Positions 17,413-27,245 are shown, numbered from the stretch's first letter. The stretch is DNA of 64,000 bases from Serratia rhizosphaerae (GCF_009817885.1 NZ_CP041764.1:2604001-2668000); one strand, 5' to 3'. The notes: generated from the sequence alone by a model not told the origin. A program made the numbers and translations.

Positions 17413-17997
17413 ATGATTTCGCTTTATTTGGCCTCAGGTTCCCCCCGTCGGCGTGAATTGCTGACGCTGCTTGGCGTACCGTTCGACATTATTCTGACCC
17501 ATACCGAAGAACAACGGCAGCCGGGGGAAAGCGCGGAGACCTATGTCCGTCGCCTGGCGCAGGATAAAGCGCGGGCGGGCGTGGCGCTGGCGGCGGAAGA
17601 CCGGCCGGTGCTCGGCGCCGACACCATTGTGGTGCTGAACGGCCGGGTGCTGGAAAAACCGCGTGACGCCGCACATGCCGCAGAGATGCTGAACCTGCTG
17701 TCCGGTAAGCAGCATCAGGTGATCACCGCGGTGGCGATTGCCGACCGACAGGACATCATGTGCCAGCAGGTGGTCACCGACGTGACCTTCCGTACGCTGT
17801 CGCAGCAGGATATCGCCGATTATATTGCAACGGGCGAACCGATGGACAAAGCGGGCGCCTATGGGATTCAGGGAAAGGGTGGTTGTTTCGTCAGAACCCT
17901 CACCGGCAGCTATCACGCCGTGGTGGGGCTACCGCTGGTCGAAACACATGAGCTGCTCAGTAATTTTGTCGCATTACGAGATGTAAGAACCGGTTGA
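17413..17997 (+). CDS. yhdE: Maf-type nucleotide pyrophosphatase (dTTP/UTP)
   Basis: House-cleaning enzyme of the Maf family; E. coli YhdE hydrolyses dTTP, UTP and related non-canonical nucleotides. 194 aa. The phosphate-binding ASGSPRRRELL is at residues 7-17, and the metal-site aspartate is in VLGADTIVVLNG. DKAGAYGIQGKGG is the conserved C-terminal motif. Lies between mreD and rng as in E. coli, probably in one transcript. Confidence 0.95.
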   Translation: MISLYLASGSPRRRELLTLLGVPFDIILTHTEEQRQPGESAETYVRRLAQDKARAGVALAAEDRPVLGADTIVVLNGRVLEKPRDAAHAAEMLNLLSGKQHQVITAVAIADRQDIMCQQVVTDVTFRTLSQQDIADYIATGEPMDKAGAYGIQGKGGCFVRTLTGSYHAVVGLPLVETHELLSNFVALRDVRTG

Positions 17998-18038
17998 GGG
18001 CGGCTGTATGCGCTATCGACCGGCTCTGAGGAGAAGAC

Positions 18039-19508
18039 ATGACCGCTGAGCTACTGGTAAATATCACACCGTCTGAAACGCGGGTTGCCTATATTGACGG
18101 CGGCATCCTGCAAGAGATCCACATTGAGCGCGAATCCAAGCGCGGCATCGTTGGCAATATCTACAAAGGCCGGGTGAGCCGGGTGCTGCCGGGCATGCAG
18201 GCGGCCTTTGTCGATATCGGCCTGGAGAAGGCGGCGTTTCTGCACGCCTCCGATATTATGCCGCACACCGAGTGCGTGGCGGGCGATGAACGGAAAAACT
18301 TCCACGTGCGCGATATCGCCGAACTGGTGCGCCAGGGGCAGGATCTGGTGGTGCAGGTGGTAAAAGATCCGCTGGGCACCAAAGGTGCGCGCCTGACTAC
18401 CGACATCACGCTGCCTTCCCGCTATCTGGTATTTATGCCGGGGGCGGCGCACGTCGGCGTTTCACAGCGCATTGAAAGCGAGGCCGAGCGCGAACGGCTG
18501 AAAAAAATCGTCGCCGATTACTGTGACGAGCTGGGCGGTTTTATCATCCGCACTGCGGCGGAAGGCATCGGCGATGAAGAACTGGCGCAGGACGCTGCGT
18601 TCCTCAAACGCCTGTGGACCAAGGTGATGGAGCGTAAAAAGCGCAACCAGACCAAATATATGCTGTACGGCGAACTGGCGCTGGCGCAGCGTATCCTGCG
18701 TGATTTCGCCGGCGCGGCGCTCGACCGCATCCGCGTGGACTCGCGGCTGACGCACGATTTGCTGGTGGAGTTCACCGGTGAATATATCCCGGACATCAGC
18801 GGCAAGCTGGAGTTATATACCGGCAGCCAGCCGATCTTCGATCTGTACGACGTGGAGAACGAAATCCAGCGTGCGCTGGAGCGTAAGGTGGAGCTGAAGT
18901 CCGGCGGCTATCTGATCATCGATCAGACCGAGGCGATGACCACCATCGATATCAACACCGGCGCTTTTGTCGGCCACCGTAACCTCGACGAGACCATTTT
19001 CAATACCAATATTGAAGCGACGCAGGCCATCGCCCGCCAGCTGCGGCTGCGCAATCTGGGCGGCATTATCATCATCGATTTTATTGATATGAATAATGAT
19101 GAACACCGCCGGCGGGTGCTGCATTCGCTGGAGCAGGCGCTGAGCAAGGATCGGGTCAAAACCACCATTAACGGTTTTTCACAGCTGGGGCTGGTGGAAA
19201 TGACGCGTAAACGCACGCGTGAAAGTATTGAACATGTGCTGTGCAACGACTGTCCTACCTGTAACGGGCGTGGCACGGTCAAGACGGTTGAGACGGTATG
19301 CTATGAAATCTTGCGCGAAATCGTCCGCGTGCACCATGCTTATGATACCGACCGTTTTCTGGTTTACGCCTCGGCTGCGGTAGGCGAAGCGCTGAAAAGC
19401 GAAGAGTCGCACGCGCTGGCGGAGGTGGAAATCTTTGTCGGCAAGCAGGTTAAAGTACAGATTGAACCGTTATACAGCCAGGAACAGTTTGACGTCGTTA
19501 TGATGTAA
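18039..19508 (+). CDS. rng: Ribonuclease G
   Basis: Single-strand endoribonuclease of the RNase E/G family; matures the 16S rRNA 5' end and degrades some mRNAs. 489 aa. An S1 domain (about 39-125) is followed by RNase H-like and DNase I-like parts. The catalytic metal aspartates are D304 (MTTIDINTG) and D347 (IIIDFID). The zinc-link cysteines C405 and C408 are in CPTCNGRG. GAGGAGA precedes the ATG. Confidence 0.97.
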   Translation: MTAELLVNITPSETRVAYIDGGILQEIHIERESKRGIVGNIYKGRVSRVLPGMQAAFVDIGLEKAAFLHASDIMPHTECVAGDERKNFHVRDIAELVRQGQDLVVQVVKDPLGTKGARLTTDITLPSRYLVFMPGAAHVGVSQRIESEAERERLKKIVADYCDELGGFIIRTAAEGIGDEELAQDAAFLKRLWTKVMERKKRNQTKYMLYGELALAQRILRDFAGAALDRIRVDSRLTHDLLVEFTGEYIPDISGKLELYTGSQPIFDLYDVENEIQRALERKVELKSGGYLIIDQTEAMTTIDINTGAFVGHRNLDETIFNTNIEATQAIARQLRLRNLGGIIIIDFIDMNNDEHRRRVLHSLEQALSKDRVKTTINGFSQLGLVEMTRKRTRESIEHVLCNDCPTCNGRGTVKTVETVCYEILREIVRVHHAYDTDRFLVYASAAVGEALKSEESHALAEVEIFVGKQVKVQIEPLYSQEQFDVVMM

Positions 19509-19585
19509 GTCAGCTGTGATTGGCGGGGTTCGGCATGCGGAACCCATTCATTCCCGTTGCCGGGCAGCGGAAGCAAGGAGATAGA

Positions 19586-22500
19586 GTGAAGCGACTGCCT
19601 GGGATTTTGTTGGCAACAGGCGCCACGTTAATTGTCGCCGTGGCGTTGCTGATCAGTGGACTGCGCCTGGCGTTGCCGGAACTGAACAGTTATCGCCCAC
19701 AGTTGCTGGCGAAAATTACAGCGCTATCCGGCGTGCCGGTGCAGGCTGACTTTATACAAGGCAACTGGGAAAATTTTGGTCCGCAGCTGGAAGTGCGCAA
19801 CCTGCGCGCCACGATGGCCAAAAGCGATCTGCATATCGAACGGGTTACGCTGGCGCTTGACGTCTGGCAGTCACTGCTGCACTGGCGCTGGCAGTTTCGC
19901 GATCTCACCTTCTACCAGCTGCAGCTGGATATCAATACCACGCTGGGCGGCGATAAAAACAAGGGCAGCACCGTTCAGCCCGGCACCATCAGCGATCTGC
20001 TGTTGTATCAGTTCGACCACTTCGACCTGCGCGACAGCCGCATCTCTTTCCTGACGCCCTCCGGTCCGCGCGCCGAAGTCGCCATACCGCAGCTGACCTG
20101 GCTGAACAGCGACCAGCGCCACCGCGCCGAAGGACAAATCAGCCTGTCGACGTTTAACGGCCAGCACGGGGCTGTACAGGTGCGTATGGATCTGCGCGAT
20201 AACAAAGGGCTGCTGAATACCGGCACGGTCTACCTGCAGGCCGATAATATCGATATGAAGCCGTGGTTCAGCCGCTGGCTCAAATCCAACACCGGTCTGG
20301 AAAGCGCCGACTTCAGTTTGGCCGCCTGGCTGCAGGTGCAGCAGGGGGAGATTTATGGCGGCAACGCCTTGCTGAAACAGGGGGCAGCCCGCTGGACGGT
20401 CGGCGACGATGCGCACCGGCTGGACGTCGATAATTTGGCGCTGGCGATAAAACGCCAGGGCGGCGGCTGGCAGCTGGATGTGCCGCAGCTGAATATTAAA
20501 ACCGACGGTCAGGCCTGGCCGCAGGGGATGTTGTCCGGGCTGTGGCTGCCGGAAAACAGCCGGTTTATCGGGCCGGAACAGCAGGAAGAACTGCGTATCC
20601 GCGCCACCGACATCCAGCTGGAGCGGCTGTCGTCGCTGTTGCCGACGTTCTCGTTCCTCAGCCCGGATATGCTGGAGCGCTGGCAAGATATACGGCCGCA
20701 GGGACGGGTAGACACGCTGGCGCTGGATATTCCGCTGAAACAGCCGGAGAGAAGCCGCTTTCAGGCGCGCTGGCGCGACCTGAGCTGGCAGCACTGGCAG
20801 CTATTGCCGGGGGTAAACCACTTCAGGGGCGCGCTCAGCGGCGGGGTGGAAAACGGCAGACTGGATCTCGAGCTGAAAAACAGCACGTTGCCGTATGGCG
20901 ATATGTTCCGGGCGCCGCTGGAAATCAGCAGCGCCAGCGGGGCGCTGAACTGGCGCTATGGCGCGCAGGGCTGGGAGCTCTCCGGTCAGAATCTGGATGT
21001 GAAAGCCAAATCGCTGTGGGCGAATGGCGACTTCCGCTATCGGCAGCCGGCCAAGGGCGAGCCTTGGCTGAGTATTCTGGCTGGCATCCGTCTGTCTGAC
21101 GGTGCCGATGCCTGGCGCTACTTCCCGGAACCGCTGATGGGCACCCATCTGGTTGACTACCTGAGCGGCGCCATCCAGGGCGGCCAGGTGGATAACGCCT
21201 CGCTGGTCTATGCCGGCAATCCGCATCAGTTCCCCTATAAGCATAATGAGGGACACTTTGAGGTGTATGTGCCGCTGCGTCACTCAACCTTCCAGTTCCA
21301 GCCGGGCTGGCCGGCGCTGGAAGATCTGGCCATCGATCTGGATTTCCGCAACGACGGCCTGTGGATGCAGGCGCCGGCGACCAAGCTGGGTAAGGTGGAC
21401 GGCAAAAACGTCAGCGCGGTCATCCCGGATTACAGCAAACAGCGTTTGCTGATTGACGCCGACGTGGCGGGCGCCGGGCCGGACGTAGGGGCCTACTTTG
21501 CGCAGACGCCGCTGCATGATTCCGTCGGCGGCGCGCTGGAACAGCTGCAGGTTGGCGGCGATGTCAGTGGGCGCTTACATCTTGATATCCCGTTGAACGG
21601 CAAGCAGGTGGCGGCTAAAGGTGAGGTAACGCTAAACAATAATTCGCTGCTGGTGAAGCCGCTGGAGAGTACGCTGGAAAAGGTCAGCGGCAAATTTACC
21701 TTCGATAACGGCAACCTGGCCAGCAACACCCTGACGGCGAATTGGTTTGGTCAGCCGCTGGCGGTGAACTTCACCACCGAAGAAGGGACAAAGGATTATA
21801 AGGTCAGTGTCGGCCTGAAGGGCGACTGGCAGCCGGGCAAGTTCCCGGAAGTACCGCCGGAGGTGGCAAAGGCGCTGTCCGGTAGTGCGCCGTGGAACGG
21901 CAAGGTGGCGATTACCCTGCCGCACGGCGGTGCCGCCAGCTACGATATCGATCTGAACGCTGACCTGAAGAGTGTGAGCAGTCACTTACCGCCGCCGCTG
22001 GCTAAACCGGCGGGTGAACCGTTGCCGGTGAGCGTCAAGGTACAGGGCGGCCTTAACGGTTTCAAACTGAACGGCAGCGCCGGTAAACAAAACTACTTCA
22101 ACAGCGCCTGGTCCTTCGGCCGGCAGCAGGTTTCGCTGGACCGCGCCGCGTGGCGCACCGGCGGCGGCGTGCCGCCGCTGCCGCAGAGCCCGTCGCTGAG
22201 GCTTAACCTGCCGCCGCTGGACGGTGAAAAATGGCTGGCGCTGCTGTCGCCGGCGCTGCAGCAGTCAGGCGGCGTTCAGGGCAAGGTCGGCAGCTTCCGC
22301 TTCCCGACCACGGTGGCGTTGAGCACCCCGCAGCTGCTGCTGGGCGGCCAGGCCTGGCATCAGCTGGAGCTGGCGGCGCGCCAGCAGTTTGGCGGCGTCA
22401 GCGTCAGCGCCAAAGGTAAGGAGATCGACGGCAGCGTATTGATCGCCGATAACGGCCCGTGGCGCGCCGATATCAATTACCTGTATTACAACCCGCAGTT

Positions 22501-23398
22501 TGCCGACGACAAACCGGCACCGCTTGCCGCGCAGCCGTCAGCACCGGCGCAGCGCGTCTCCTTCCGCGGCTGGCCGTCCGTGATGCTGCGCTGCCAGAGC
22601 TGTTGGCTCCTCGGACAGAAGCTGGGCAAGGTCGAGGCCGATGTGAAAAACGCCGGCGATACGCTGACGCTGGAGCACGGGCTGATCGATACCGGCAAGG
22701 GACGCGTCAGCGCCACCGGCTTGTGGAAGCAGAATGCGCAGGAAGAGCGCACCGCGCTGAAGGGGAAACTGCTGGGGCGCAAGATTGACGATACCGCCAG
22801 TTTCCTCGGCATCACTACGCCGTTGAAAGACGCGCCCTATGATGTGGACTTCGACCTGCACTGGCGCGGGCAGCCGTGGAAGCCGAAGCTGAACACCTTC
22901 AACGGCACCATGAAGCTGGCGATGGGCAAGGGGGAGATCGACAGCATCGGCGGCGGCCGGGCCGGGCAGCTATTGCGCCTGGTAAGTTTCGATGCGCTGC
23001 TGCGTAAGCTACAGTTTGATTTCAGCGACACGTTCGGCAACGGGTTCTACTTTGATTCCATCCGCAGCACCATCTGGATGAAAGATGGCATAATGCATAC
23101 CGACAACCTGCTGGTTGACGGGCTGGCGGCGGATATCGCCATGAGCGGCCAGGTCGATCTGGTGCAGCGCCGGCTTGATATGCAGGCGGTGGTGGCGCCG
23201 GAGATTTCAGCGACGGTCGGGGTGGCGACTGCGTTTGTCATCAACCCAATCGTCGGCGCCGCGGTATTCGCCGCGTCGAAGGCGCTGGGGCCGCTGTGGA
23301 ACAAGATTTCGCTGATTCGCTACCATATCGGCGGCAGCCTGGATCAGCCGACCATCAATGAGGTGTTGCGTAAGCCAAAAGAGGATAAGGCGTCATGA
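19586..23398 (+). CDS. yhdP: AsmA-like envelope phospholipid transport protein YhdP
   Basis: Very long inner-membrane-anchored periplasmic bridge protein; with TamB and YdbH it moves phospholipid to the outer membrane. 1270 aa. An N-terminal membrane anchor (about residues 5-27) is followed by repetitive beta-rich AsmA-like/DUF3971 sequence to the end. A conserved pair of cysteines lies in MLRCQSCW. The start is a GTG with AAGGAG seven bases upstream, matching the E. coli N-terminus RRLPGILL; an earlier in-frame ATG lacks conservation. The end overlaps the nitrilase gene by 4 bp. Confidence 0.95.
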   Translation: MKRLPGILLATGATLIVAVALLISGLRLALPELNSYRPQLLAKITALSGVPVQADFIQGNWENFGPQLEVRNLRATMAKSDLHIERVTLALDVWQSLLHWRWQFRDLTFYQLQLDINTTLGGDKNKGSTVQPGTISDLLLYQFDHFDLRDSRISFLTPSGPRAEVAIPQLTWLNSDQRHRAEGQISLSTFNGQHGAVQVRMDLRDNKGLLNTGTVYLQADNIDMKPWFSRWLKSNTGLESADFSLAAWLQVQQGEIYGGNALLKQGAARWTVGDDAHRLDVDNLALAIKRQGGGWQLDVPQLNIKTDGQAWPQGMLSGLWLPENSRFIGPEQQEELRIRATDIQLERLSSLLPTFSFLSPDMLERWQDIRPQGRVDTLALDIPLKQPERSRFQARWRDLSWQHWQLLPGVNHFRGALSGGVENGRLDLELKNSTLPYGDMFRAPLEISSASGALNWRYGAQGWELSGQNLDVKAKSLWANGDFRYRQPAKGEPWLSILAGIRLSDGADAWRYFPEPLMGTHLVDYLSGAIQGGQVDNASLVYAGNPHQFPYKHNEGHFEVYVPLRHSTFQFQPGWPALEDLAIDLDFRNDGLWMQAPATKLGKVDGKNVSAVIPDYSKQRLLIDADVAGAGPDVGAYFAQTPLHDSVGGALEQLQVGGDVSGRLHLDIPLNGKQVAAKGEVTLNNNSLLVKPLESTLEKVSGKFTFDNGNLASNTLTANWFGQPLAVNFTTEEGTKDYKVSVGLKGDWQPGKFPEVPPEVAKALSGSAPWNGKVAITLPHGGAASYDIDLNADLKSVSSHLPPPLAKPAGEPLPVSVKVQGGLNGFKLNGSAGKQNYFNSAWSFGRQQVSLDRAAWRTGGGVPPLPQSPSLRLNLPPLDGEKWLALLSPALQQSGGVQGKVGSFRFPTTVALSTPQLLLGGQAWHQLELAARQQFGGVSVSAKGKEIDGSVLIADNGPWRADINYLYYNPQFADDKPAPLAAQPSAPAQRVSFRGWPSVMLRCQSCWLLGQKLGKVEADVKNAGDTLTLEHGLIDTGKGRVSATGLWKQNAQEERTALKGKLLGRKIDDTASFLGITTPLKDAPYDVDFDLHWRGQPWKPKLNTFNGTMKLAMGKGEIDSIGGGRAGQLLRLVSFDALLRKLQFDFSDTFGNGFYFDSIRSTIWMKDGIMHTDNLLVDGLAADIAMSGQVDLVQRRLDMQAVVAPEISATVGVATAFVINPIVGAAVFAASKALGPLWNKISLIRYHIGGSLDQPTINEVLRKPKEDKAS

Positions 23399-24255
23399 AA
23401 AATGCCAATATTGCGTTGTTACAACTGTGCAGCGGCGATCGCGTCCGGGATAACCTGGCGCAGATTGAGCAGCAGATCAAGCAGCTCAATACCGGTGTGA
23501 AACTGGTGATGACGCCGGAAAATGCCTTGCTGTTCGCCGACGCCGAGGCGTATCGTCAGCATGCCGAGCGGGAAGGCGACGGTCCGCTGCAGCAGGCGGT
23601 GCGCGATCTGGCGCGCCGTTACGGCGTCTGGCTGCTGATCGGCTCGATGCCGTTAATCAGCCGTGAAGATCCGCAGCGCATCACCACCAGCAGCCTGCTG
23701 TTCGACGAACAGGGCGAGCTGCGCGGGCGTTACGATAAGCTGCATATGTTCGATGTCGATATCAACGACGTACATGCGCACTATCGCGAGTCAGATACCT
23801 ATCAGCACGGCCGGCAGCTGACGGTGGTGGATACGCCGGTCGGCCGCCTCGGGATGACTATCTGTTATGATCTGCGTTTCCCCGGGCTGTATCAGGCGCT
23901 GCGCGACCAGGGGGCAGAGCTGATTTCCGTACCTTCCGCCTTTACCCGCGTTACCGGCGAGGCGCACTGGGAGATTCTGCTGCGCGCCCGGGCGATTGAG
24001 AACCAGTGCGTGATCCTGGCGCCCGCGCAGGTTGGCCGTCATGGCCAGACGCGCCGTACCTGGGGACATACCATGGCGGTGGACGGCTGGGGGAATATTA
24101 TGAAAGAGAACCCCGACGCCGTGTCCGCCATTAAAGTGCGCGTCGACACCGAGGTGCTGAAGACCATGCGCGCCCAGATGCCGGTGCGGCAGCACAACAG
24201 ATTCCAGACGTCGCTGCAGGCGCCGTCTGAACATAAATCCTCCAATCAAGAGTGA
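23395..24255 (+). CDS. Nitrilase-superfamily amidase (deaminated-glutathione amidase like)
   Basis: Carbon-nitrogen hydrolase of the Nit1/Nit2 branch, 286 aa. The catalytic Glu-Lys-Cys triad is E42 (MTPENAL), K115 (RYDKLHMFD) and C157 (MTICYDLRFP). Sequence around the triad is typical of enzymes that hydrolyse deaminated glutathione, a metabolite-repair role; the substrate is inference. The ATG overlaps the yhdP stop (ATGA), and tldD follows after 7 bp, so it sits in the operon. E. coli lacks a gene at this place; Yersinia and Serratia have it. Confidence 0.88.
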   Translation: MKNANIALLQLCSGDRVRDNLAQIEQQIKQLNTGVKLVMTPENALLFADAEAYRQHAEREGDGPLQQAVRDLARRYGVWLLIGSMPLISREDPQRITTSSLLFDEQGELRGRYDKLHMFDVDINDVHAHYRESDTYQHGRQLTVVDTPVGRLGMTICYDLRFPGLYQALRDQGAELISVPSAFTRVTGEAHWEILLRARAIENQCVILAPAQVGRHGQTRRTWGHTMAVDGWGNIMKENPDAVSAIKVRVDTEVLKTMRAQMPVRQHNRFQTSLQAPSEHKSSNQE

Positions 24256-24262
24256 AAAAATT

Positions 24263-25708
24263 ATGAGCCTGACGCTTGTCAGTGAGCAGTTACTTACTGC
24301 CAATAAGCTGAGTCATCAAGACCTGCATTCGGTATTGGGGCAACTGTCCGAACGCCGACTCGACTATGCCGATCTCTATTTCCAGTCCAGCTACCACGAA
24401 GCCTGGGTGATTGAAGACGGCATCATTAAAGACGGCTCTTACAATATCGATCAGGGCGTCGGCGTGCGCGCCGTCAGCGGCGAGAAAACCGGTTTCGCCT
24501 ATGCCGACCAGATTACCCTTAACGCGCTGAACCAGAGCGCCCAGGCCGCGCGCAGCATCGTACGTGAACAGGGCGACGGCAAGGCGCATACGCTGGGCGA
24601 AATTCGTCACCAGGCGCTGTATCCGTTGCTCGATCCGCTGCAAAGTCTGCCGCGTGAAGAGAAAATCGCCCTGCTGCACCGGGTGGACAAGGTTGCCCGC
24701 GCCGCCGATAAGCGCGTGCAGGAAGTGTCGGCCAGCGTGACCGGCGTTTATGAGCAGGTACTGGTGGCGGCCACCGACGGTACGCTGGCGGCGGATGTGC
24801 GTCCGCTGGTGCGTCTTTCTGTCAGCGTGCTGGTGGAAGAAGACGGCAAGCGTGAGCGGGGTTCCAGCGGCGGCGGCGGTCGTTTCGGCTATGACTATTT
24901 CCTGGAAACGGTGGACGGTGAAGTGCGCGCCGACGCTTTCGCCAAAGAGGCCGTGCGCATGGCGTTGGTTAACCTGTCGGCGGTTGCCGCGCCGGCGGGC
25001 GGCATGCCGGTGGTGTTGGGTGCCGGCTGGCCGGGCGTGCTGCTGCATGAAGCGGTCGGTCACGGCCTGGAGGGGGACTTCAACCGCCGCGGCTCGTCGG
25101 TCTTCAGCGGACAGATGGGGCAGTTGGTGGCGTCGGAGCTTTGCACCGTGGTGGATGACGGCACCATGCAGGGACGTCGCGGTTCGCTGGCTATCGATGA
25201 TGAAGGCGTGCCCGGCCAGTATAACGTGCTGATCGAAAACGGCGTGCTGAAAGGCTATATGCAGGACAAACTGAATGCGCGTCTGATGGGCGTGGCACCG
25301 ACCGGTAACGGCCGCCGCGAATCTTATGCGCACCTGCCGATGCCGCGCATGACCAACACCTACATGCTGGCGGGCCAGTCGACGCCGGAAGAGATTATCG
25401 CCAGCGTGGAGTACGGCCTGTATGCGCCGAACTTTGGCGGCGGGCAGGTGGATATCACCTCCGGCAAGTTCGTTTTCTCCACCTCCGAGGCTTACCTGAT
25501 CGAGAAAGGGCGCATCACCAAACCGGTGAAAGGCGCGACGCTGATCGGCTCCGGCATTGAAGCGATGCAGCAAATCTCGATGGTCGGCAACGATCTGGCG
25601 CTGGATAAAGGCGTCGGCGTCTGCGGTAAAGAGGGGCAGAGCGTGCCGGTGGGCGTCGGCCAGCCGACGCTGAAGCTGGATAACCTGACGGTGGGTGGCA
25701 CGGCGTAA
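24263..25708 (+). CDS. tldD: Metalloprotease TldD
   Basis: Catalytic subunit of the TldD/TldE heterodimeric protease, which processes microcin B17-type peptides and degrades the antitoxin CcdA in E. coli. 481 aa. The zinc motif HEAVGHGLEGD gives H262, E263 and H266. The C-terminal SGIEAMQQISMVGNDLALDKGVGVCGKEGQ is characteristic. Its partner tldE is in the same window at 32.0 kb rather than adjacent. Confidence 0.97.
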   Translation: MSLTLVSEQLLTANKLSHQDLHSVLGQLSERRLDYADLYFQSSYHEAWVIEDGIIKDGSYNIDQGVGVRAVSGEKTGFAYADQITLNALNQSAQAARSIVREQGDGKAHTLGEIRHQALYPLLDPLQSLPREEKIALLHRVDKVARAADKRVQEVSASVTGVYEQVLVAATDGTLAADVRPLVRLSVSVLVEEDGKRERGSSGGGGRFGYDYFLETVDGEVRADAFAKEAVRMALVNLSAVAAPAGGMPVVLGAGWPGVLLHEAVGHGLEGDFNRRGSSVFSGQMGQLVASELCTVVDDGTMQGRRGSLAIDDEGVPGQYNVLIENGVLKGYMQDKLNARLMGVAPTGNGRRESYAHLPMPRMTNTYMLAGQSTPEEIIASVEYGLYAPNFGGGQVDITSGKFVFSTSEAYLIEKGRITKPVKGATLIGSGIEAMQQISMVGNDLALDKGVGVCGKEGQSVPVGVGQPTLKLDNLTVGGTA

Positions 25709-25738
25709 GCGCCCAGGCCGCCGTGTCATCCGTCTGAT

Positions 25739-25771
25739 ATGCCGGTCAGCCCAGTCTGACCGGTATTTTTT
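25739..25771 (+). terminator. Rho-independent terminator after tldD
   Basis: ATGCCGGTCAG pairs with CTGACCGGTAT across a 6-nt loop and is followed by a T-run. It ends the tldD transcript and separates it from the convergent aaeR. Confidence 0.9.
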
Positions 25772-25790
25772 GTCTTTTATTACCGGCGTG

Positions 25791-26702
25791 TCAGCGGTAG
25801 CCCTGATAAAGCTCGCCGACTTTTTGGAAGTATTCGGTCAGGTAGTTGATGCATACCTGCACTTTCAGCGGCAGTTTGTCCTTTTCGGTATACAGCGCAT
25901 ACACCGGGCGCGGATCGGAATGGTAGCGTTTGAACAGAATCTCCACTTCGCCGCGTTTGATTTCGTCGATCACCCACATCAACGGCGCATAGGCGATGCC
26001 GGCGCCGGCTTTCAGCCAGCGGATCATGGTTTGTGAGTCGTTGGTGACAAAGCGCCCCTGCGGCGAAATGCGCGTGCTGATGCCCTCCGGGGCAATCAGT
26101 TCAAACTCGCTGTCCGGCCGCACGCTGTACTCCAGCCAGGAAAAATTCACCATATCGCTGGGAGTGCGCGGCGTGCCGTGTGCGGCCAGGTAACTTTTGG
26201 CGGCGCATACCACCATCGGCATCGAGCCCAGCCGCTTGGAGAACAGGCTGGAATCCTGCAGCGCGCCGACGCGGATCACCACGTCCAGCCCGTCGGCGAT
26301 CAGATCGGGCGCCGGAATACCGGTGACCAGATTCACCTTCAGGCCGGGGTACTCCTTCAGCATATCGGCGGTCATGGTGGCCAGTACGTTTTGCGCCATG
26401 GTTGAAGAGCTGCCGATGCGTAAGTTGCCGGTCGGCGTATTATTAAAGGCGTACAGCTGCTCGTGCACTTCGTTGGCTTCCAGCAGCATGCGGCGGCAGC
26501 CCTGATAATAGATTTTACCCGCTTCCGTCAGGCCGATGCTGCGCGTGCTGCGGTTGAGCAGCTTGACCTGCAAATCATTTTCCAGTTTGGACACTGTCTG
26601 GCTGATGGAGGATACGCTCATGCCTAACTGGCGCGCGGCGGCGGTAAATGAACCGCACTCAACCACTTTGGCGTATACCGACATCCGTTTTAGTCTTTCC
26701 AT
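25791..26702 (-). CDS. aaeR: LysR-family activator AaeR
   Basis: Transcription factor activating the aaeXAB aromatic carboxylic acid efflux genes in response to compounds such as p-hydroxybenzoate. 303 aa. The N-terminal winged helix-turn-helix (residues 1-59) includes FTAAARQLGMSVSSISQTVSKLE. The effector domain (about 90-295) has IGSSSTMAQNVLA and ALYTEKDKLPLKVQV, close to E. coli AaeR. Divergent from aaeX, the usual LysR arrangement. Confidence 0.94.
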   Translation of the reverse strand: MERLKRMSVYAKVVECGSFTAAARQLGMSVSSISQTVSKLENDLQVKLLNRSTRSIGLTEAGKIYYQGCRRMLLEANEVHEQLYAFNNTPTGNLRIGSSSTMAQNVLATMTADMLKEYPGLKVNLVTGIPAPDLIADGLDVVIRVGALQDSSLFSKRLGSMPMVVCAAKSYLAAHGTPRTPSDMVNFSWLEYSVRPDSEFELIAPEGISTRISPQGRFVTNDSQTMIRWLKAGAGIAYAPLMWVIDEIKRGEVEILFKRYHSDPRPVYALYTEKDKLPLKVQVCINYLTEYFQKVGELYQGYR

Positions 26703-27034
26703 TATTCACTCTGGCTTAAAAGTGATTTAGATCACAGATTGTTGATGACTTGATAGTAAGCAGGCTAATATAACCAGTGCCGGGTGTAAAAACTTGTGCG
26801 CAGAAGCGCGGTATTCAGATGCTGCGTGATGTGCCCGTTGCAGCGTGACCCGGTTGCCCTCGCACTTTCTAATCGCGGATGTATGCCTTGAGTTTAACCT
26901 TTTTTCAGGTTTATAGCCTGGACAACCTGTCTGGGCATGAGTTGTGGCGCGCATTCGCTAAAATGTAAATATAATGTGAATGAATATGAGTAAGACGTGT
27001 CTTCCCCGGCGTAGTAAACAATAAGGAAAAAATG
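26703..27034. promoter_or_regulatory. aaeR/aaeX divergent regulatory region
   Basis: 332 bases. Close to aaeR is a strong CRP-like site (26721-26736). Toward aaeX, a perfect TATAAT (26970-26975) lies about 60 bp before the aaeX start with no good -35, as expected for an activator-dependent promoter. An AaeR operator is expected in this region but cannot be assigned by eye. AAGGAAAAA before the ATG serves as the aaeX ribosome site. Confidence 0.6.
26721..26736. promoter_or_regulatory. Candidate CRP-cAMP site upstream of aaeR
   Basis: AGTGATTTAGATCACA differs from the ideal TGTGATCTAGATCACA at only two positions, and the flanks are also A-rich and T-rich. Its edge is 18 bp from the aaeR start. 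It could activate the divergent promoter or repress aaeR. Confidence 0.65.
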
Positions 27035-27238
27035 ATGAGTTTGCTTCCGGTGATGGTTATCTTCGGACTGTCGTTTCCCCCGGTTTTTTTCGAGCTGATC
27101 GTGTCGCTGGCGCTGTTTTTTGTGCTGCGTCGACTGTTACAGCCGACCGGTATTTATGATTTTGTCTGGCATCCGGCGCTGTTCAATAGCGCGCTGTATT
27201 GCTGCCTGTTTTATCTGATTTCGTGTCTTTTTGTTTGA
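27035..27238 (+). CDS. aaeX: Small membrane protein AaeX
   Basis: 67-aa inner-membrane protein, first gene of the aromatic acid efflux operon, role unknown. Two hydrophobic segments (about residues 5-30 and 45-66). FGLSFPPVFFELI and PTGIYDFVWHPALFNSALYCCLFYLIS match E. coli AaeX. The second of two adjacent ATGs is used to match the family N-terminus. Confidence 0.93.
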   Translation: MSLLPVMVIFGLSFPPVFFELIVSLALFFVLRRLLQPTGIYDFVWHPALFNSALYCCLFYLISCLFV

Positions 27239-27245
27239 GGTCGCT

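Noticed and set aside
24290..25729. Minus-strand open frame of 479 codons
   Set aside because: It is the antisense shadow of tldD, rich in His, Arg and Gln with no family resemblance; GC-rich codon bias keeps the opposite frame open.
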